From assembly GCF_001424585.1 (NCBI RefSeq), contig NZ_LMPJ01000001.1:278442-342441 (forward strand): DNA of 64,000 nucleotides. The letters are read 5' to 3'. Every line of letters starts with the position of its first letter. Position 1 is the first letter of the stretch. This DNA is from Chryseobacterium sp. Leaf180. GTDB taxonomy: Bacteria > Bacteroidota > Bacteroidia > Flavobacteriales > Weeksellaceae. Shown here one piece after another: positions 8,620-18,210 of the stretch. A program made the position numbers and the translations under genes. The notes under the pieces are model-generated. The model ran no database searches. It had not been told where the DNA came from and worked only from the letters and a program-made list of their open reading frames with translations.

Positions 8620-9888
8620 ATGAATCGAAATGTTATCTCAATCGTTTTAGGCGGAGGCCGGGGTACAAGACTCTTTCCTTTAACGTATTCAAGATCAAAA
8701 CCTGCGGTACCGATCGCGGGAAAATACAGATTGGTAGATATTCCGATCTCAAACTGTCTGAATTCCGGACTTAATAAAATTCTTGTCCTCACGCAGTTTA
8801 ATTCTGCCTCATTAAATTCACATATAAAAAACTCTTTTCACTTTGATACGTTCAGCAAAGGCTTTGTAGATATTCTTGCGGCAGAGCAGAATGTAGACAG
8901 CGACAGCTGGTTTCAGGGAACTGCTGATGCCGTACGACAGTCGATGAAGCATCTTGAAAAGTATGATTATGAATATATTTTAATTCTTTCAGGAGATCAA
9001 TTGTATCAGATGGATTTTCAGGAAATGCTGCAGTTTCATATCGACCGGGGAGGTGATGTAACGATTGCGACAATTCCTGTAAATGCCAAAGACGCAACCG
9101 GTTTTGGTATTCTAAAATCCGATGACGAAGGAAATATTACTTCTTTCGTAGAAAAACCTGATTATGATTCTTTAAATGGATTACAGTCTGAAGTTTCTGA
9201 TGACAATAAATACAAAGGAAAAGAATATCTGGCATCTATGGGGATTTATATCTTCACAAAAAGCATTCTGAAAAAGATGTTTGAAGATGGCGCCGGCGAT
9301 GATTTCGGTAAAGATATTATTCCAAGTTCTATTGGTAAATACACCACTTTAAGCTATCAGTATGAAGGTTACTGGACAGATATCGGAACGATTGAATCTT
9401 TTTACGAAGCCAATCTTGATCTTTGCCAGGATTTCCCACAGTTTAATCTGTTTTCTTCGTCACCCATTTACACAAGAGCACGAATGCTTCCACCGTCGAA
9501 AATAAACGGTTCTTATGTTAGCAAAGCGGTTTTTGGTGACGGCTGTATTATTTTGGCTGATAAGGTTGAAAATTCAGTAATCGGAAACAGAACAAGAATC
9601 GATAAAGGAAGTACAGTGGTAAGTTCTTACGTAATGGGGTCTGATTTTTATCAGAAAACCACCGAGATTGTAGATAACGACAGCAAGGGAATTCCAAACA
9701 TGGGAATCGGGAAATACTGTTACATCGAACGTGCAATTTTGGATAAAAACTGCAGCATTGGTGATAATGTGCGTATCATTGGAGGAAGACATATTCCGGA
9801 TGGTGATTATGGAACGCATTCTGTACAGGATGGAATTGTTGTTGTGAAAAAAGGCTCAGTAATAATGGCCGGAACACACATCGGATAA
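8620..9888 (+). CDS. glgC: Glucose-1-phosphate adenylyltransferase
   Basis: A 422-residue ADP-glucose pyrophosphorylase that makes ADP-glucose from glucose-1-phosphate and ATP, the committed step of bacterial glycogen synthesis. The N-terminal nucleotidyltransferase domain opens with GGGRGTRLFPLT, continues with SKPAVPIAGKYRLVDIPIS and has a GTADAV loop. FVEKP (about 175) and the YWTDIGTIESFYEANLDL block are also family hallmarks. The last 120 residues form a left-handed beta-helix-like hexapeptide domain (NSVIGNRTRIDKGS, NCSIGDNVRIIGG). It is the third gene of glgBAC and ends at a strong terminator. The family is usually allosterically regulated; effectors cannot be read here. Confidence 0.96.
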   Translation: MNRNVISIVLGGGRGTRLFPLTYSRSKPAVPIAGKYRLVDIPISNCLNSGLNKILVLTQFNSASLNSHIKNSFHFDTFSKGFVDILAAEQNVDSDSWFQGTADAVRQSMKHLEKYDYEYILILSGDQLYQMDFQEMLQFHIDRGGDVTIATIPVNAKDATGFGILKSDDEGNITSFVEKPDYDSLNGLQSEVSDDNKYKGKEYLASMGIYIFTKSILKKMFEDGAGDDFGKDIIPSSIGKYTTLSYQYEGYWTDIGTIESFYEANLDLCQDFPQFNLFSSSPIYTRARMLPPSKINGSYVSKAVFGDGCIILADKVENSVIGNRTRIDKGSTVVSSYVMGSDFYQKTTEIVDNDSKGIPNMGIGKYCYIERAILDKNCSIGDNVRIIGGRHIPDGDYGTHSVQDGIVVVKKGSVIMAGTHIG

Positions 9889-9908
9889 GATTTTTAAACC
9901 TAATATAC

Positions 9909-9938
9909 AGTGACCAGTTATATTGGTCACTTTTTTTA
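9909..9938 (+). terminator. Rho-independent terminator after glgC
   Basis: AGTGACCA (9909-9916) pairs perfectly with TGGTCACT (9924-9931) across a 7-nt loop and is followed by a T run. The right arm also holds the TTG that serves as the -33 element of the next promoter. Confidence 0.85.
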
Positions 9939-9953
9939 TTTAGCTTAATTTTG
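9923..9953 (+). promoter_or_regulatory. Promoter of the SRPBCC gene, predicted leaderless
   Basis: TTG (9923-9925), a 20-nt spacer and TAATTTTG (9946-9953) match the Bacteroidota consensus exactly. The -7 element ends only 4 nt before the ATG at 9958, so transcription would begin at or inside the start codon. Confidence 0.75.
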
Positions 9954-9957
9954 CCGC

Positions 9958-10998
9958 ATGCGATTTTTTAAAATTACTGCTTTCATTGTGTTGATTCTGC
10001 TCGGTGCTTACGCTGCAGCGATGTACTATTTGGTTGAAGAAAGCAAAGAATTTACGGTAGAAAAAGAAATCGCTTACCCCGTTGATAAAGTATATAACCA
10101 GTTCAGTAATTTTCAGAATTTCACGCGGTGGAATAACTTTTTCAGCAGTTCGAAAACGGTTCTAATCGATTTTTACACGCCTTATGAAGGAAAAGGCAGC
10201 GCGATCAGTTACGCTGATCCTTTGAAGGATGAAAGCGGCGAAATGTACATAAGGTACGCGAATGAAAATAAAACATTACGATATCAGCTTTTCGAACACG
10301 AAAACGAAAATCCAACGCTTGTTGATGTTAAATTTATTCCCGTTTCAACCACGAAAACCAAGATACAATGGTTTATTCATACACCTAAATTATCGGTATG
10401 GGCGCGGGCAAAAAACTTCTGGACAGAAGACCGTTTTGCGGAAAATATCGATAAAAGCATGGGTAACCTGAGCAATGTTTTAGGTAATAAAGTACAGAAA
10501 GACAATCTTTTAGCGTCCATAAAATACGACAGCTTAATGGTCGAGAAGGAAGATGCGCAGATGATTTTAGGAATCAATGTCAGCACTTCAAACAAAAAAG
10601 ATGCGCTTTACAGAAACGTTCTCATCAATTACAATAAGGTTTACAATTTTACGACAATGGATCTTGGTAAGAAAAATGACGAAATCGGATATCCGGTTTT
10701 GATTACTGATCCTGATAATTTTAAAGACAGAGAAGTTTCTTACTTTCTGGGAATTCCGTTATCAAAAAAAATAGGAATTTCGGATAATAATTTCAGCTTC
10801 CGGTCGGTAAGTCCGACAGAAAATTACGTGATGTATTACAGAGGCAACTATTCCGGGCGATTAAAAGCGGTACAGCGTCTCATGGAAAAAGCGCGAAAAG
10901 AAGAAATGCGTTACGGCGACATCTATGAGACCTTTTTGGAGGCACCAACTGAAGCTGATCTCGTAAATCTAAAACTCTCATTATCAGTTTATCGCTAA
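9958..10998 (+). CDS. Membrane-anchored SRPBCC/polyketide cyclase-type protein
   Basis: A 346-residue protein with one N-terminal membrane segment (about residues 5-26) and short cytoplasmic start. Residues about 35-165 resemble an SRPBCC (START-like) ligand-binding domain, with EIAYPVDKVYNQFSNFQNFTRWNNF as the opening helix-strand pattern (given here only as a landmark; the key residues are the Trp/Asn pair). The second half (about 195-345) is reminiscent of a GyrI-like effector-binding fold but is not convincing. No catalytic residues can be assigned. It is monocistronic, with its own promoter nested in the glgC terminator, and is followed by a 125-nt gap before odhA. Function unknown; lipid or small-molecule binding is a guess from the fold. 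Confidence 0.65.
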   Translation: MRFFKITAFIVLILLGAYAAAMYYLVEESKEFTVEKEIAYPVDKVYNQFSNFQNFTRWNNFFSSSKTVLIDFYTPYEGKGSAISYADPLKDESGEMYIRYANENKTLRYQLFEHENENPTLVDVKFIPVSTTKTKIQWFIHTPKLSVWARAKNFWTEDRFAENIDKSMGNLSNVLGNKVQKDNLLASIKYDSLMVEKEDAQMILGINVSTSNKKDALYRNVLINYNKVYNFTTMDLGKKNDEIGYPVLITDPDNFKDREVSYFLGIPLSKKIGISDNNFSFRSVSPTENYVMYYRGNYSGRLKAVQRLMEKARKEEMRYGDIYETFLEAPTEADLVNLKLSLSVYR

Positions 10999-11069
10999 AC
11001 ATGAGATTCGTCATGCGGTCTTAATACTTTTTAACGATTATGCGGGCAGGCTACTCGGTTTTTTTTTAT

Positions 11070-11077
11070 TAAATTTG
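11070..11077 (+). promoter_or_regulatory. Probable -7 element of the odhAB operon
   Basis: TAAATTTG matches TAnnTTTG 46 nt before the odhA ATG. No well-placed TTG is seen upstream, so the assignment is moderate. Confidence 0.5.
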
Positions 11078-11123
11078 AGGATTCATTCGAATAATAATAT
11101 TAAATAAAAGATAAACTGTAATA

Positions 11124-13940
11124 ATGGACAGATTTTCATTCCTAAACGCAGCCCATTCTCAGTTAATTGAGGATTTATACCAACAATATTTAAAATATCC
11201 GGATTCACTGGAGCCTTCTTGGAAAGCATTTTTCCAGGGTTTTGATTTTGCCTTAGAGAATTATGGCGACGATGAGGATATTCAGATGGTAAAAGCGTCT
11301 GGAAACACTGCGCCGGCGGTACAGCAAATCTCGCAGGCAGTGGCCGGAGGTGAAGTTCCGGAGCACATCAAAAAAGAATTTAAAGTGGTAAATCTGATCG
11401 AGGCGTACAGAACACGCGGTCACTTATTCACAAAAACAAATCCGGTTCGTCAGAGAAGACATTATGAGCCGTCGCTAGATATCGAAAATTTCGGTCTTTC
11501 AAAAGAAGATCTGAATACGACTTTCAACAGCGCAGCAGAAACAGGGATGAAGGGTCCGGCTACGCTGAAAGATTTAATCACCCATTTAGAAAACATTTAC
11601 TGCGATTCTATTGGGGTTGAGTATATGTATATCACAAATATCAAGGAGAGAGAATTTATCAAACAGTGGATTCAGGTTAATGAAAACCATGCGATTCTTA
11701 AAACGGAAGAAAAGACAGAGATTTTACTTAAATTAAATCAAGCTGTTGCTTTCGAAAATTATCTTCACACGAAATTTGTTGGTCAGAAAAGATTCTCATT
11801 GGAAGGTGGTGAAACTTTAATTCCTGCGTTGGATCAATTGATCTCAAAATCTTCTCAGCTTGGCGTTGACGAAGTGGTTTTGGGAATGGCTCACCGTGGC
11901 CGACTGAATGTTTTATCAAATATTTTCGGGAAATCTTACAAGCAGATTTTCTCAGAGTTTGAAGGGAAAGAATTTGAAGAAGACGTATTTTCGGGTGACG
12001 TAAAATATCATTTAGGTTCTTCTAAAAAAGTGCAGACTGCCTCAGGTGAAGAAGTTTCGATCAATTTAACGCCAAATCCATCACACTTGGAAACAGTTGC
12101 CGCTTTGGTTGTCGGGATTTGCCGTGCGAAAGTGGATGACAAATACAAAGGTGAGTTCTCGAAAGTTTTACCGATTATTATTCATGGAGACGGCGCGATT
12201 GCAGGTCAGGGAATTGCCTATGAAGTCGCCCAGATGATGAATCTTGAAGGATATAAAACTGGTGGAACGGTACATATAGTTGTAAACAATCAAGTTTCTT
12301 TCACCACAAATTATGCTGATGCAAGATCATCAACCTACTGTACAGACATTGCTAAAGTGACTGAAAGTCCGGTTATGCATGTGAATGCAGATGATGTTGA
12401 AGCGGTTGTTCATGCGATTCATTTCGCGGCAGATTACCGTGCGAAATTTGGAAAAGATGTTTATATCGACCTTTTAGGTTACAGAAAATACGGTCACAAC
12501 GAAGGTGATGAACCGAGATTTACGCAGCCTAATTTATATAAAGCCATTTCAAAACATCCAAATCCGAGAGAGATTTACAAAGATAAATTGATCACAGAGG
12601 GCGTAATTTCTGATGATGTTTTGAAGAAAATGGAAACGGAATTTAAATCGCTTCTTGATAAAGATTTTGATGCTTCAAAAGAGATTGAAAAAAATGCGAT
12701 GGATCTGTTTATGTCTGATGACTGGACCGATTATCCGTTGGCAAAAAGAGGTGCCGTTCAGGATTCTGTTGATACAAAATTTGACCTTGAAAAACTGAAA
12801 AAGCTGGCGGTGGAAATGTCTACTTTGCCATCTGATAAAAAGTTCCTTAATAAAATAACAAGGTTGTTTGAAAACCGTGTGAAAGCGATTAATGCAAATG
12901 CTCTCGACTGGGCTTTGGGCGAATGGCTTGCGTATGCGACACTTTTAAATGAAGGTTACAACGTAAGAATTTCTGGTGAAGATGTTGAGCGTGGAACTTT
13001 TTCGCACAGACATGCAGTTGTAAAAACCGAAGATACAGAAGAAGAATATATTCCTTTAAGACATGTTTCAGAAAGTAGATTTGATGTGTATAATTCGCAT
13101 CTTTCTGAGTATGGTGTTTTAGGTTTCGATTATGGCTACGCAATGGCTTCACCGAATACTCTGACAATTTGGGAGGCGCAGTTTGGTGATTTCGTAAACG
13201 GCGCACAGATTATTGTTGACCAATACCTGGCAGCTGCAGAAGAGAAATGGAAAATTCAGGATGGTTTGGTAATGCTTTTACCACATGGTTCTGAAGGTCA
13301 GGGAGCAGAGCACTCGTCGGCAAGATTGGAGCGATTTTTAACGCTTTGTGCCAATGAAAATATGGTTGTGGCAAACATTACGTCACCTGCCAACTATTTC
13401 CATTTACTGAGAAGACAGCTTAAGTGGAATTTCAGAAAACCATTGATCGTGATGAGTCCGAAATCTCTTTTAAGAAGTCCTAAAGTCATTTCTCCTTTGG
13501 AAGATTTTTCAACAGGAACTTTCCAGCCGATTTTAGATGATCCGAATGCTGAAGCTTCAAAAATTGAGAAGTTGGTGATGTGTTCAGGTAAATTATATTT
13601 CGAGCTTTTGGCCAAGAAAGAAGAACTGAACTGCGATAACGTGGCTCTGGTGCGTTTCGAGCAGCTTTATCCTTTGCAGAAGGATGCGATAGAAAATATT
13701 TTCTCTAAATACGGCAATGTAAAATCGATTATCTGGGCTCAGGAAGAGCCGGAAAATATGGGTGCATGGTCTTATATTTTAAGAAACTTCAGAGAGACAG
13801 GAATTCAGGTAATTTCTCCAGTGGCGAGTGGTGCTCCGGCTCCGGGAAGTCACAAAATGTTTGAGAAAAACCAAAACTTAGTAATCAACAGAGTTTTTGA
13901 CAGAGATGATGCTCCGTCAAAAAGACCTGTTACAGCCTAA
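11124..13940 (+). CDS. sucA: 2-oxoglutarate dehydrogenase E1 component
   Basis: A 938-residue thiamine-diphosphate enzyme that decarboxylates 2-oxoglutarate in the TCA cycle and passes the succinyl group to E2. The N-terminal E2-interaction segment (SFLNAAHSQLIEDLYQQY) is present. Family motifs include VLGMAHRGRLNVL, NPSHLE, the ThDP/Mg motif IHGDGAIAGQG, NNQVSFTT and the C-terminal LPHGSEGQGAEHSSARLERF and AQEEPENMGAW. The length agrees with OdhA/SucA proteins. It is followed after 37 nt by the matching E2 gene. The shared E3 (lipoamide dehydrogenase) gene is not in the window. Confidence 0.97.
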   Translation: MDRFSFLNAAHSQLIEDLYQQYLKYPDSLEPSWKAFFQGFDFALENYGDDEDIQMVKASGNTAPAVQQISQAVAGGEVPEHIKKEFKVVNLIEAYRTRGHLFTKTNPVRQRRHYEPSLDIENFGLSKEDLNTTFNSAAETGMKGPATLKDLITHLENIYCDSIGVEYMYITNIKEREFIKQWIQVNENHAILKTEEKTEILLKLNQAVAFENYLHTKFVGQKRFSLEGGETLIPALDQLISKSSQLGVDEVVLGMAHRGRLNVLSNIFGKSYKQIFSEFEGKEFEEDVFSGDVKYHLGSSKKVQTASGEEVSINLTPNPSHLETVAALVVGICRAKVDDKYKGEFSKVLPIIIHGDGAIAGQGIAYEVAQMMNLEGYKTGGTVHIVVNNQVSFTTNYADARSSTYCTDIAKVTESPVMHVNADDVEAVVHAIHFAADYRAKFGKDVYIDLLGYRKYGHNEGDEPRFTQPNLYKAISKHPNPREIYKDKLITEGVISDDVLKKMETEFKSLLDKDFDASKEIEKNAMDLFMSDDWTDYPLAKRGAVQDSVDTKFDLEKLKKLAVEMSTLPSDKKFLNKITRLFENRVKAINANALDWALGEWLAYATLLNEGYNVRISGEDVERGTFSHRHAVVKTEDTEEEYIPLRHVSESRFDVYNSHLSEYGVLGFDYGYAMASPNTLTIWEAQFGDFVNGAQIIVDQYLAAAEEKWKIQDGLVMLLPHGSEGQGAEHSSARLERFLTLCANENMVVANITSPANYFHLLRRQLKWNFRKPLIVMSPKSLLRSPKVISPLEDFSTGTFQPILDDPNAEASKIEKLVMCSGKLYFELLAKKEELNCDNVALVRFEQLYPLQKDAIENIFSKYGNVKSIIWAQEEPENMGAWSYILRNFRETGIQVISPVASGAPAPGSHKMFEKNQNLVINRVFDRDDAPSKRPVTA

Positions 13941-13977
13941 TAAAATTAATTTCCAATAAAAAATAAAAAATACTCAT

Positions 13978-15231
13978 ATGTCAATTTTAGAAATGAAAGT
14001 TCCTTCGCCGGGCGAATCAATTACAGAAGTTGAAATTGCAACTTGGCTTGTAAAAGATGGTGATTACGTAGAAAAAGATCAGCCAATTGCTGAAGTAGAT
14101 TCAGACAAAGCGACGCTCGAACTGCCAGCTGAAGAAAGCGGTGTGATCACTTTAAAAGCTGAAGAAGGCGACGTGGTGCAGGTGGGCCAGGTTGTTTGTT
14201 TAATTGACAGAGATGCTGCAAAACCTTCGGGTGGCGAAGCTGCTGCACCTGCAGAGAAAAAAGAGGAAACTCCGAAAGCAGAAGACCCGAAAAAAGAGGA
14301 GCCTAAAAAAGAGGAAGCTCCAAAACCAGCTGCAACATCTTACGCGACTGGCGCTCCTTCTCCAGCAGCCAAGAAAATTCTTGATGAAAAAGGGATCGAA
14401 GCTTCACAGATTTTAGGTTCTGGCAGAGACGGCAGAATCTCTAAATCTGATGCTGAATTAGCAGCTAAGCCTGCAATGGGCGGAAGCTCTTTATCTGCAA
14501 CAGGTTCAAGATCTACAACGACTACAAAACTTTCTGTTTTAAGAAGAAAAATTGCACAGCGTTTGGTTTCTGTTAAAAACGAAACGGCGATGCTTACAAC
14601 TTTCAATGAAGTTGATATGTCTGAAATTTTCAGATTGAGAAAACAGTATAAAGACGAATTTGCACAGAAACACGGGGTTGGACTAGGTTTCATGTCGTTC
14701 TTTACAAAAGCGGTGACCAGAGCATTGCAGATGTATCCTGATGTGAACGCTTCTATCGACGGAGATTTCAAAGTTAATTATGATTTCTGCGATATTTCAG
14801 TTGCGGTTTCAGGACCAAAAGGATTGATGGTTCCGGTTTTAAGAAATGCTGAAAATATGTCTTTCAGAAGTATTGAAGCCAATATTAAAGATTTGGCTAC
14901 AAAAGTAAGAGACGGAAAAATTACGGTAGACGAAATGACTGGCGGAACTTTCACCATTACCAACGGCGGAACTTTCGGATCGATGCTCTCTACGCCGATT
15001 ATCAATCCCCCACAGTCTGCAATTTTAGGAATGCACAATATCATCCAGAGGCCGGTTGCCGTTGACGGACAGGTTGTTATCAGACCTATGATGTATGTAG
15101 CGATGTCTTACGACCATAGAATTATAGACGGAAAAGAGTCTGTAGGGTTTCTGGTTGCTGTAAAAGAAGGAATCGACAATCCCGTTGAATTCCTGATGGG
15201 CGGTGATGAAAAAAGAGGATTGGAGCTTTAA
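13978..15231 (+). CDS. sucB: 2-oxoglutarate dehydrogenase E2 (dihydrolipoyl succinyltransferase)
   Basis: A 417-residue E2 that carries the succinyl group on a lipoyl arm to coenzyme A. The lipoyl domain (1-75) has the modified lysine K44 in [11 protein letters not shown] charged linker rich in Lys, Glu and Pro (about 83-115) follows, then the peripheral subunit-binding domain ([18 protein letters not shown]). The catalytic acetyltransferase domain ends with [11 protein letters not shown], which holds the active-site His and Asp. It sits directly behind the E1 gene and ends at a strong terminator, so the two form one unit. The specific assignment to 2-oxoglutarate rather than pyruvate rests on the E1 neighbour. 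Confidence 0.95.
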   Translation: MSILEMKVPSPGESITEVEIATWLVKDGDYVEKDQPIAEVDSDKATLELPAEESGVITLKAEEGDVVQVGQVVCLIDRDAAKPSGGEAAAPAEKKEETPKAEDPKKEEPKKEEAPKPAATSYATGAPSPAAKKILDEKGIEASQILGSGRDGRISKSDAELAAKPAMGGSSLSATGSRSTTTTKLSVLRRKIAQRLVSVKNETAMLTTFNEVDMSEIFRLRKQYKDEFAQKHGVGLGFMSFFTKAVTRALQMYPDVNASIDGDFKVNYDFCDISVAVSGPKGLMVPVLRNAENMSFRSIEANIKDLATKVRDGKITVDEMTGGTFTITNGGTFGSMLSTPIINPPQSAILGMHNIIQRPVAVDGQVVIRPMMYVAMSYDHRIIDGKESVGFLVAVKEGIDNPVEFLMGGDEKRGLEL

Positions 15232-15260
15232 GATTCTGACAAATATTTCATATTATATAA

Positions 15261-15288
15261 TCTCGCCTTTCAAAAGGCGAGATTTTTG
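15261..15288 (+). terminator. Rho-independent terminator after sucB
   Basis: TCTCGCCTTT (15261-15270) pairs with AAAGGCGAGA (15273-15282), followed by TTTTT. Confidence 0.88.
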
Positions 15289-15311
15289 TATTAAATCTAA
15301 AAATCAACGAC

Positions 15312-15698
15312 ATGTTTTCGAAAATCACTGAAAATATCAAAGTTTCCGTAGAACCTGAGTACGACGTAAAAAACAGCTTTCCTGCTGAAAACCGTCATGT
15401 ATTCAAGTATAATATTCTGATCGAAAACAACAGCATTTTTCCTATTAAAATTTTAAAGAGAAAGTGGCTGATTTTTGATGTTGGATTCGGATTTACAGAA
15501 GTGGTGGGCGATGGTATAATCGGTCTTACACCGGAAATTTTACCTGGCGAAAACTTTGCTTATTTTTCTAATGTGATGTTGCGATCTGGCGTAGGAAGTA
15601 TGAGCGGTAAATATCTGGTTGAAAACGAAGAAGATAAAAATTCGTTTGAAATAGATATTCCAAAATTTAATCTTTTATCTCAAGTTCTAAGTAACTGA
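15312..15698 (+). CDS. apaG: ApaG domain protein
   Basis: A 128-residue single-domain protein with the fibronectin-type fold of ApaG. Recognisable strands are VSVEPEYD, RHVFKYNILIENNS, LKRKWLIFDV and the glycine-rich GIIGLTPEILPGENFAYFS. ApaG proteins are linked to Co/Mg tolerance in enterobacteria, but the biochemical role is unresolved. The gene stands alone after the sucB terminator and runs convergently into the exonuclease gene, whose stop is only 3 nt away. No terminator hairpin is seen between the two, so their 3' ends may overlap. Confidence 0.85.
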   Translation: MFSKITENIKVSVEPEYDVKNSFPAENRHVFKYNILIENNSIFPIKILKRKWLIFDVGFGFTEVVGDGIIGLTPEILPGENFAYFSNVMLRSGVGSMSGKYLVENEEDKNSFEIDIPKFNLLSQVLSN

Positions 15699-15701
15699 TT
15701 T

Positions 15702-16256
15702 TTATAGTTTTTTAAGTTTAGAGGCAAAATTTAAAGAAATTTCATCATTCTCTGTGATTAATAATCTTTCAAAAGCTAATAAAGAGATCTTTGCACAAAC
15801 TTCTGCATCGTCGCCAGCAAGGTGATGATTAAATTTGATCTGATGATATTCTGCGAGATGCTTTAAGCCGTATCTTGGCAGATAATTCCAGGATTTTTTG
15901 GCCAGCTGAATACTGCACAGATAATTTAGTTTGGGTGTGAAAAGTCCGTAATAATCAAGACAGCTTCTCAAAACTCCCGCATCAAAACTAGCGTTATGCG
16001 CCATCATTAGCGAGCCGTACATCATTTCTTCAGCTTCGTACCATATGTCGTCAAATGTGGGCGCATCTTTCACGTCCTGAGGCAAAATACCGTGAACATC
16101 AATGTTTCGTGGATTGAAATAGGGGAAACTTGGTGGTTTAATCAACCAGGTTTTTGTTTTTATGACTTGCGAATTTTCTACGACACAGATTCCCAATTCA
16201 CATGCAGAATTACGTTCGTGTGTAGCCGTTTCAAAGTCGATTGCACAAAAATCCAT
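15702..16256 (-). CDS. DEDDh-type 3'-5' exonuclease
   Basis: A 184-residue protein of the DnaQ-like exonuclease superfamily. Exo I is FCAIDFETATHERNSACELG with acidic D7 and E9, Exo II is HNASFDAGVLRS, and Exo III is HHLAGDDAEVCA. Together they supply the four acidic metal ligands and the His of the DEDDh class. It has no polymerase or helicase domain attached, so it may act in DNA or RNA end trimming as a stand-alone nuclease. The gene follows the glycosyltransferase by 12 nt and is the last gene of a three-gene minus-strand unit. A specific name such as dnaQ is not justified. Confidence 0.85.
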   Translation of the reverse strand: MDFCAIDFETATHERNSACELGICVVENSQVIKTKTWLIKPPSFPYFNPRNIDVHGILPQDVKDAPTFDDIWYEAEEMMYGSLMMAHNASFDAGVLRSCLDYYGLFTPKLNYLCSIQLAKKSWNYLPRYGLKHLAEYHQIKFNHHLAGDDAEVCAKISLLAFERLLITENDEISLNFASKLKKL

Positions 16257-16268
16257 ACAAATCTCAGA

Positions 16269-17246
16269 TTATTTTTTATTTAAAAACTGTTTAAAAACCA
16301 GCCATCTATCAGCATAATAATCACTGATCTGATGCTTCTGTCTTCTTCTTACCGATTCCGGAATTTGCGAATAAAAAGAAAAATGTGCACTGATCACCGC
16401 TAAAAAGTGTGGAAATCCGTATTTGAAACCGAAAAAAACTGCTGCCGCACCGTCGAGAATCATTCTTAAAAATATAATGAAAATCATCATCGGGAATGGT
16501 AGATTCTTAACCATCATCGAGAGATTATTTCTGATGTTGAGAAATGTCTTTTTCGGATTTTGTTTATTTAAAGTACCACCACCAACGTGATAGACGGTCG
16601 ATTTTCCTGTGTAAAAAATCTTTTTTCCTACGTTGATCAACCTCCAGCAAAGATCAATTTCTTCCTGATGCGCAAAAAATCTTTCATCAAAACCTTTCTG
16701 ATTCCAAAAATCATTTGACTTGATAAAAAAACAACACCCGGAAGCCCAGAAAATCTCAATTTCATCGTTGTACTGTCCTGCATCTTTTTCTACATCATCG
16801 AAAATTCTGCCTCGGCAAAAAGGATAGCCAAGATTGTCGATTAAACCACCGGCAGCTCCTGCAAATTCAAAATAATCTCTGTTTTCGTAAGATAGAATTT
16901 TAGGCTGTACCGCTGCAATATTTTTATCGGAGTCGAGTAGTGCAATTACCGGTACAGTCCAGTTTTCAGTGACTTCCACATCAGAATTCAGTAGACAGTA
17001 AATTTCTGCGTGAATAGTCTTTAAACCGACGTTATAACCTTCTGCAAAGCCATAGTTTTTATCGTTCAGAATAACTTTTACAGAGGGAAACTTCTCATTT
17101 AAAAAAGCTACAGAACCATCAGTCGATGCGTTATCGATCACAAAAACAGAATGATCTTGTGATTTCATCAGAACATTTGGCAGAAACTTTTCGAGCCAGT
17201 TTTTACCGTTCCAGTTGAGAATTGCGATCGCGAGTTTTTCCTGCAT
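16269..17246 (-). CDS. Family 2 glycosyltransferase
   Basis: A 325-residue GT-A-fold inverting glycosyltransferase of the rhamnosyltransferase-like GT2 group. The nucleotide-binding start is AIAILNWNGKNWL, followed by VFVIDNASTDGS, NYGFAEGYNVG and the metal-binding LLNSDVEV. The acceptor half has the ASGCCFFIK and DERFFAHQEEIDLCWR motifs, and a hydrophobic segment (about 255-280) near the C-terminus. The start at 17246, one nt after the acyltransferase stop, gives MQEKLAIAILNW; a longer start would overlap that gene by up to 20 nt. Co-transcription with a lipid A-type acyltransferase suggests a role in surface glycolipid assembly. Confidence 0.88.
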   Translation of the reverse strand: MQEKLAIAILNWNGKNWLEKFLPNVLMKSQDHSVFVIDNASTDGSVAFLNEKFPSVKVILNDKNYGFAEGYNVGLKTIHAEIYCLLNSDVEVTENWTVPVIALLDSDKNIAAVQPKILSYENRDYFEFAGAAGGLIDNLGYPFCRGRIFDDVEKDAGQYNDEIEIFWASGCCFFIKSNDFWNQKGFDERFFAHQEEIDLCWRLINVGKKIFYTGKSTVYHVGGGTLNKQNPKKTFLNIRNNLSMMVKNLPFPMMIFIIFLRMILDGAAAVFFGFKYGFPHFLAVISAHFSFYSQIPESVRRRQKHQISDYYADRWLVFKQFLNKK

Positions 17247-17247
17247 A

Positions 17248-18132
17248 TCAGAGTTTCTGCGCATCAAAGTTTTTTATGGAATCCTGATATTTCCATTTTC
17301 TATGCGACCAAAGATAATTGTCAGGACGTTTATTGATGGTGTTTTCCAGTAATCTGTGGAATTTTTTCACGACTTCATTTTCAATAAATTTTTCTCCTTC
17401 AGGTACGATTCTGTGATAATTTATCTGATAAAATCCGCGTTTCACCTTTTTCATTTCACAGTAAATAAAAATCATATCCATCCGCGTTGCCAGTTTATCA
17501 TAACCGATAAAAGCCGGAGTTTTCTGATTTAAAAATTCCAAACCATAATTCACATGCGCGACGTGCGGCGTCTGATCTGCAACAAATAGATAAATCGAAT
17601 CACCGTTGTTTTTATTTCTGAAAATATTTAAAATAACTTCGTTTGCTTCCAGCGCTTCATTACCGAATTTACTGCGGATTTTCTTCATCTGATTTTCCCA
17701 GAAGCTGCTGTTCACTTTACGGTAAACGGGATGCGTATGATTTTGCGGAACAATTGTCGCCAGCGCATTCATCCATTCCCAGTTGAAAACGTGACCCGCG
17801 AGAAGAATGATGTTTTTGCCTTCAGACTTTGCATCGTGAAAGACTTTTTGGTTGATATGCTGAAAACGGAACTTCGTTTCATTTTCAGAGAGCGTGAAAG
17901 ATTTTACTGTTTCTGCCAGATAATCAGAAAAATTTAGATAAAACTTTTTCCGGATGGCATCGATTTCAGCATTGGACTTTTCGGGGAAAGAATTGCGGAG
18001 ATTCTGGGTAATGATTTTCTTCCGGTATCCTATAATATAATGATTCAGAAAAAATAGAACATCTGAAAAAATATAGAGTATGCTGAGCGGCAATCTCGAA
18101 ATAAGATAAAGTATTTTAATCAGAAAATTCAT
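17248..18132 (-). CDS. Lipid A biosynthesis acyltransferase (LpxL/HtrB family)
   Basis: A 294-residue inner-membrane acyltransferase that would add a secondary acyl chain to lipid A. It has an N-terminal membrane segment (about 4-30) and the HX4E-type catalytic motif in AGHVFNWEWMNA. A DQTPHVAHVNYG region and a C-terminal RPDNYLWSHRKWK motif are also typical of the family. The ATG at 18132 was chosen over an upstream TTG (18141) because that TTG is part of the promoter's TAnnTTTG box. The next gene, a GT2 glycosyltransferase, starts 1 nt after its stop. Confidence 0.9.
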   Translation of the reverse strand: MNFLIKILYLISRLPLSILYIFSDVLFFLNHYIIGYRKKIITQNLRNSFPEKSNAEIDAIRKKFYLNFSDYLAETVKSFTLSENETKFRFQHINQKVFHDAKSEGKNIILLAGHVFNWEWMNALATIVPQNHTHPVYRKVNSSFWENQMKKIRSKFGNEALEANEVILNIFRNKNNGDSIYLFVADQTPHVAHVNYGLEFLNQKTPAFIGYDKLATRMDMIFIYCEMKKVKRGFYQINYHRIVPEGEKFIENEVVKKFHRLLENTINKRPDNYLWSHRKWKYQDSIKNFDAQKL

Positions 18133-18138
18133 GAAGCA

Positions 18139-18146
18139 CAAATTTA
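18139..18146 (-). promoter_or_regulatory. -7 element of the acyltransferase operon
   Basis: TAAATTTG on the minus strand ends 6 nt before the ATG at 18132, predicting a very short or absent leader and excluding the upstream TTG as a start codon. Confidence 0.65.
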
Positions 18147-18210
18147 GTGATAAATAAATTAGGTATTAATTTTTGATGAAGAATAAAAGATTTTTTTATA
18201 CATTTATCTA

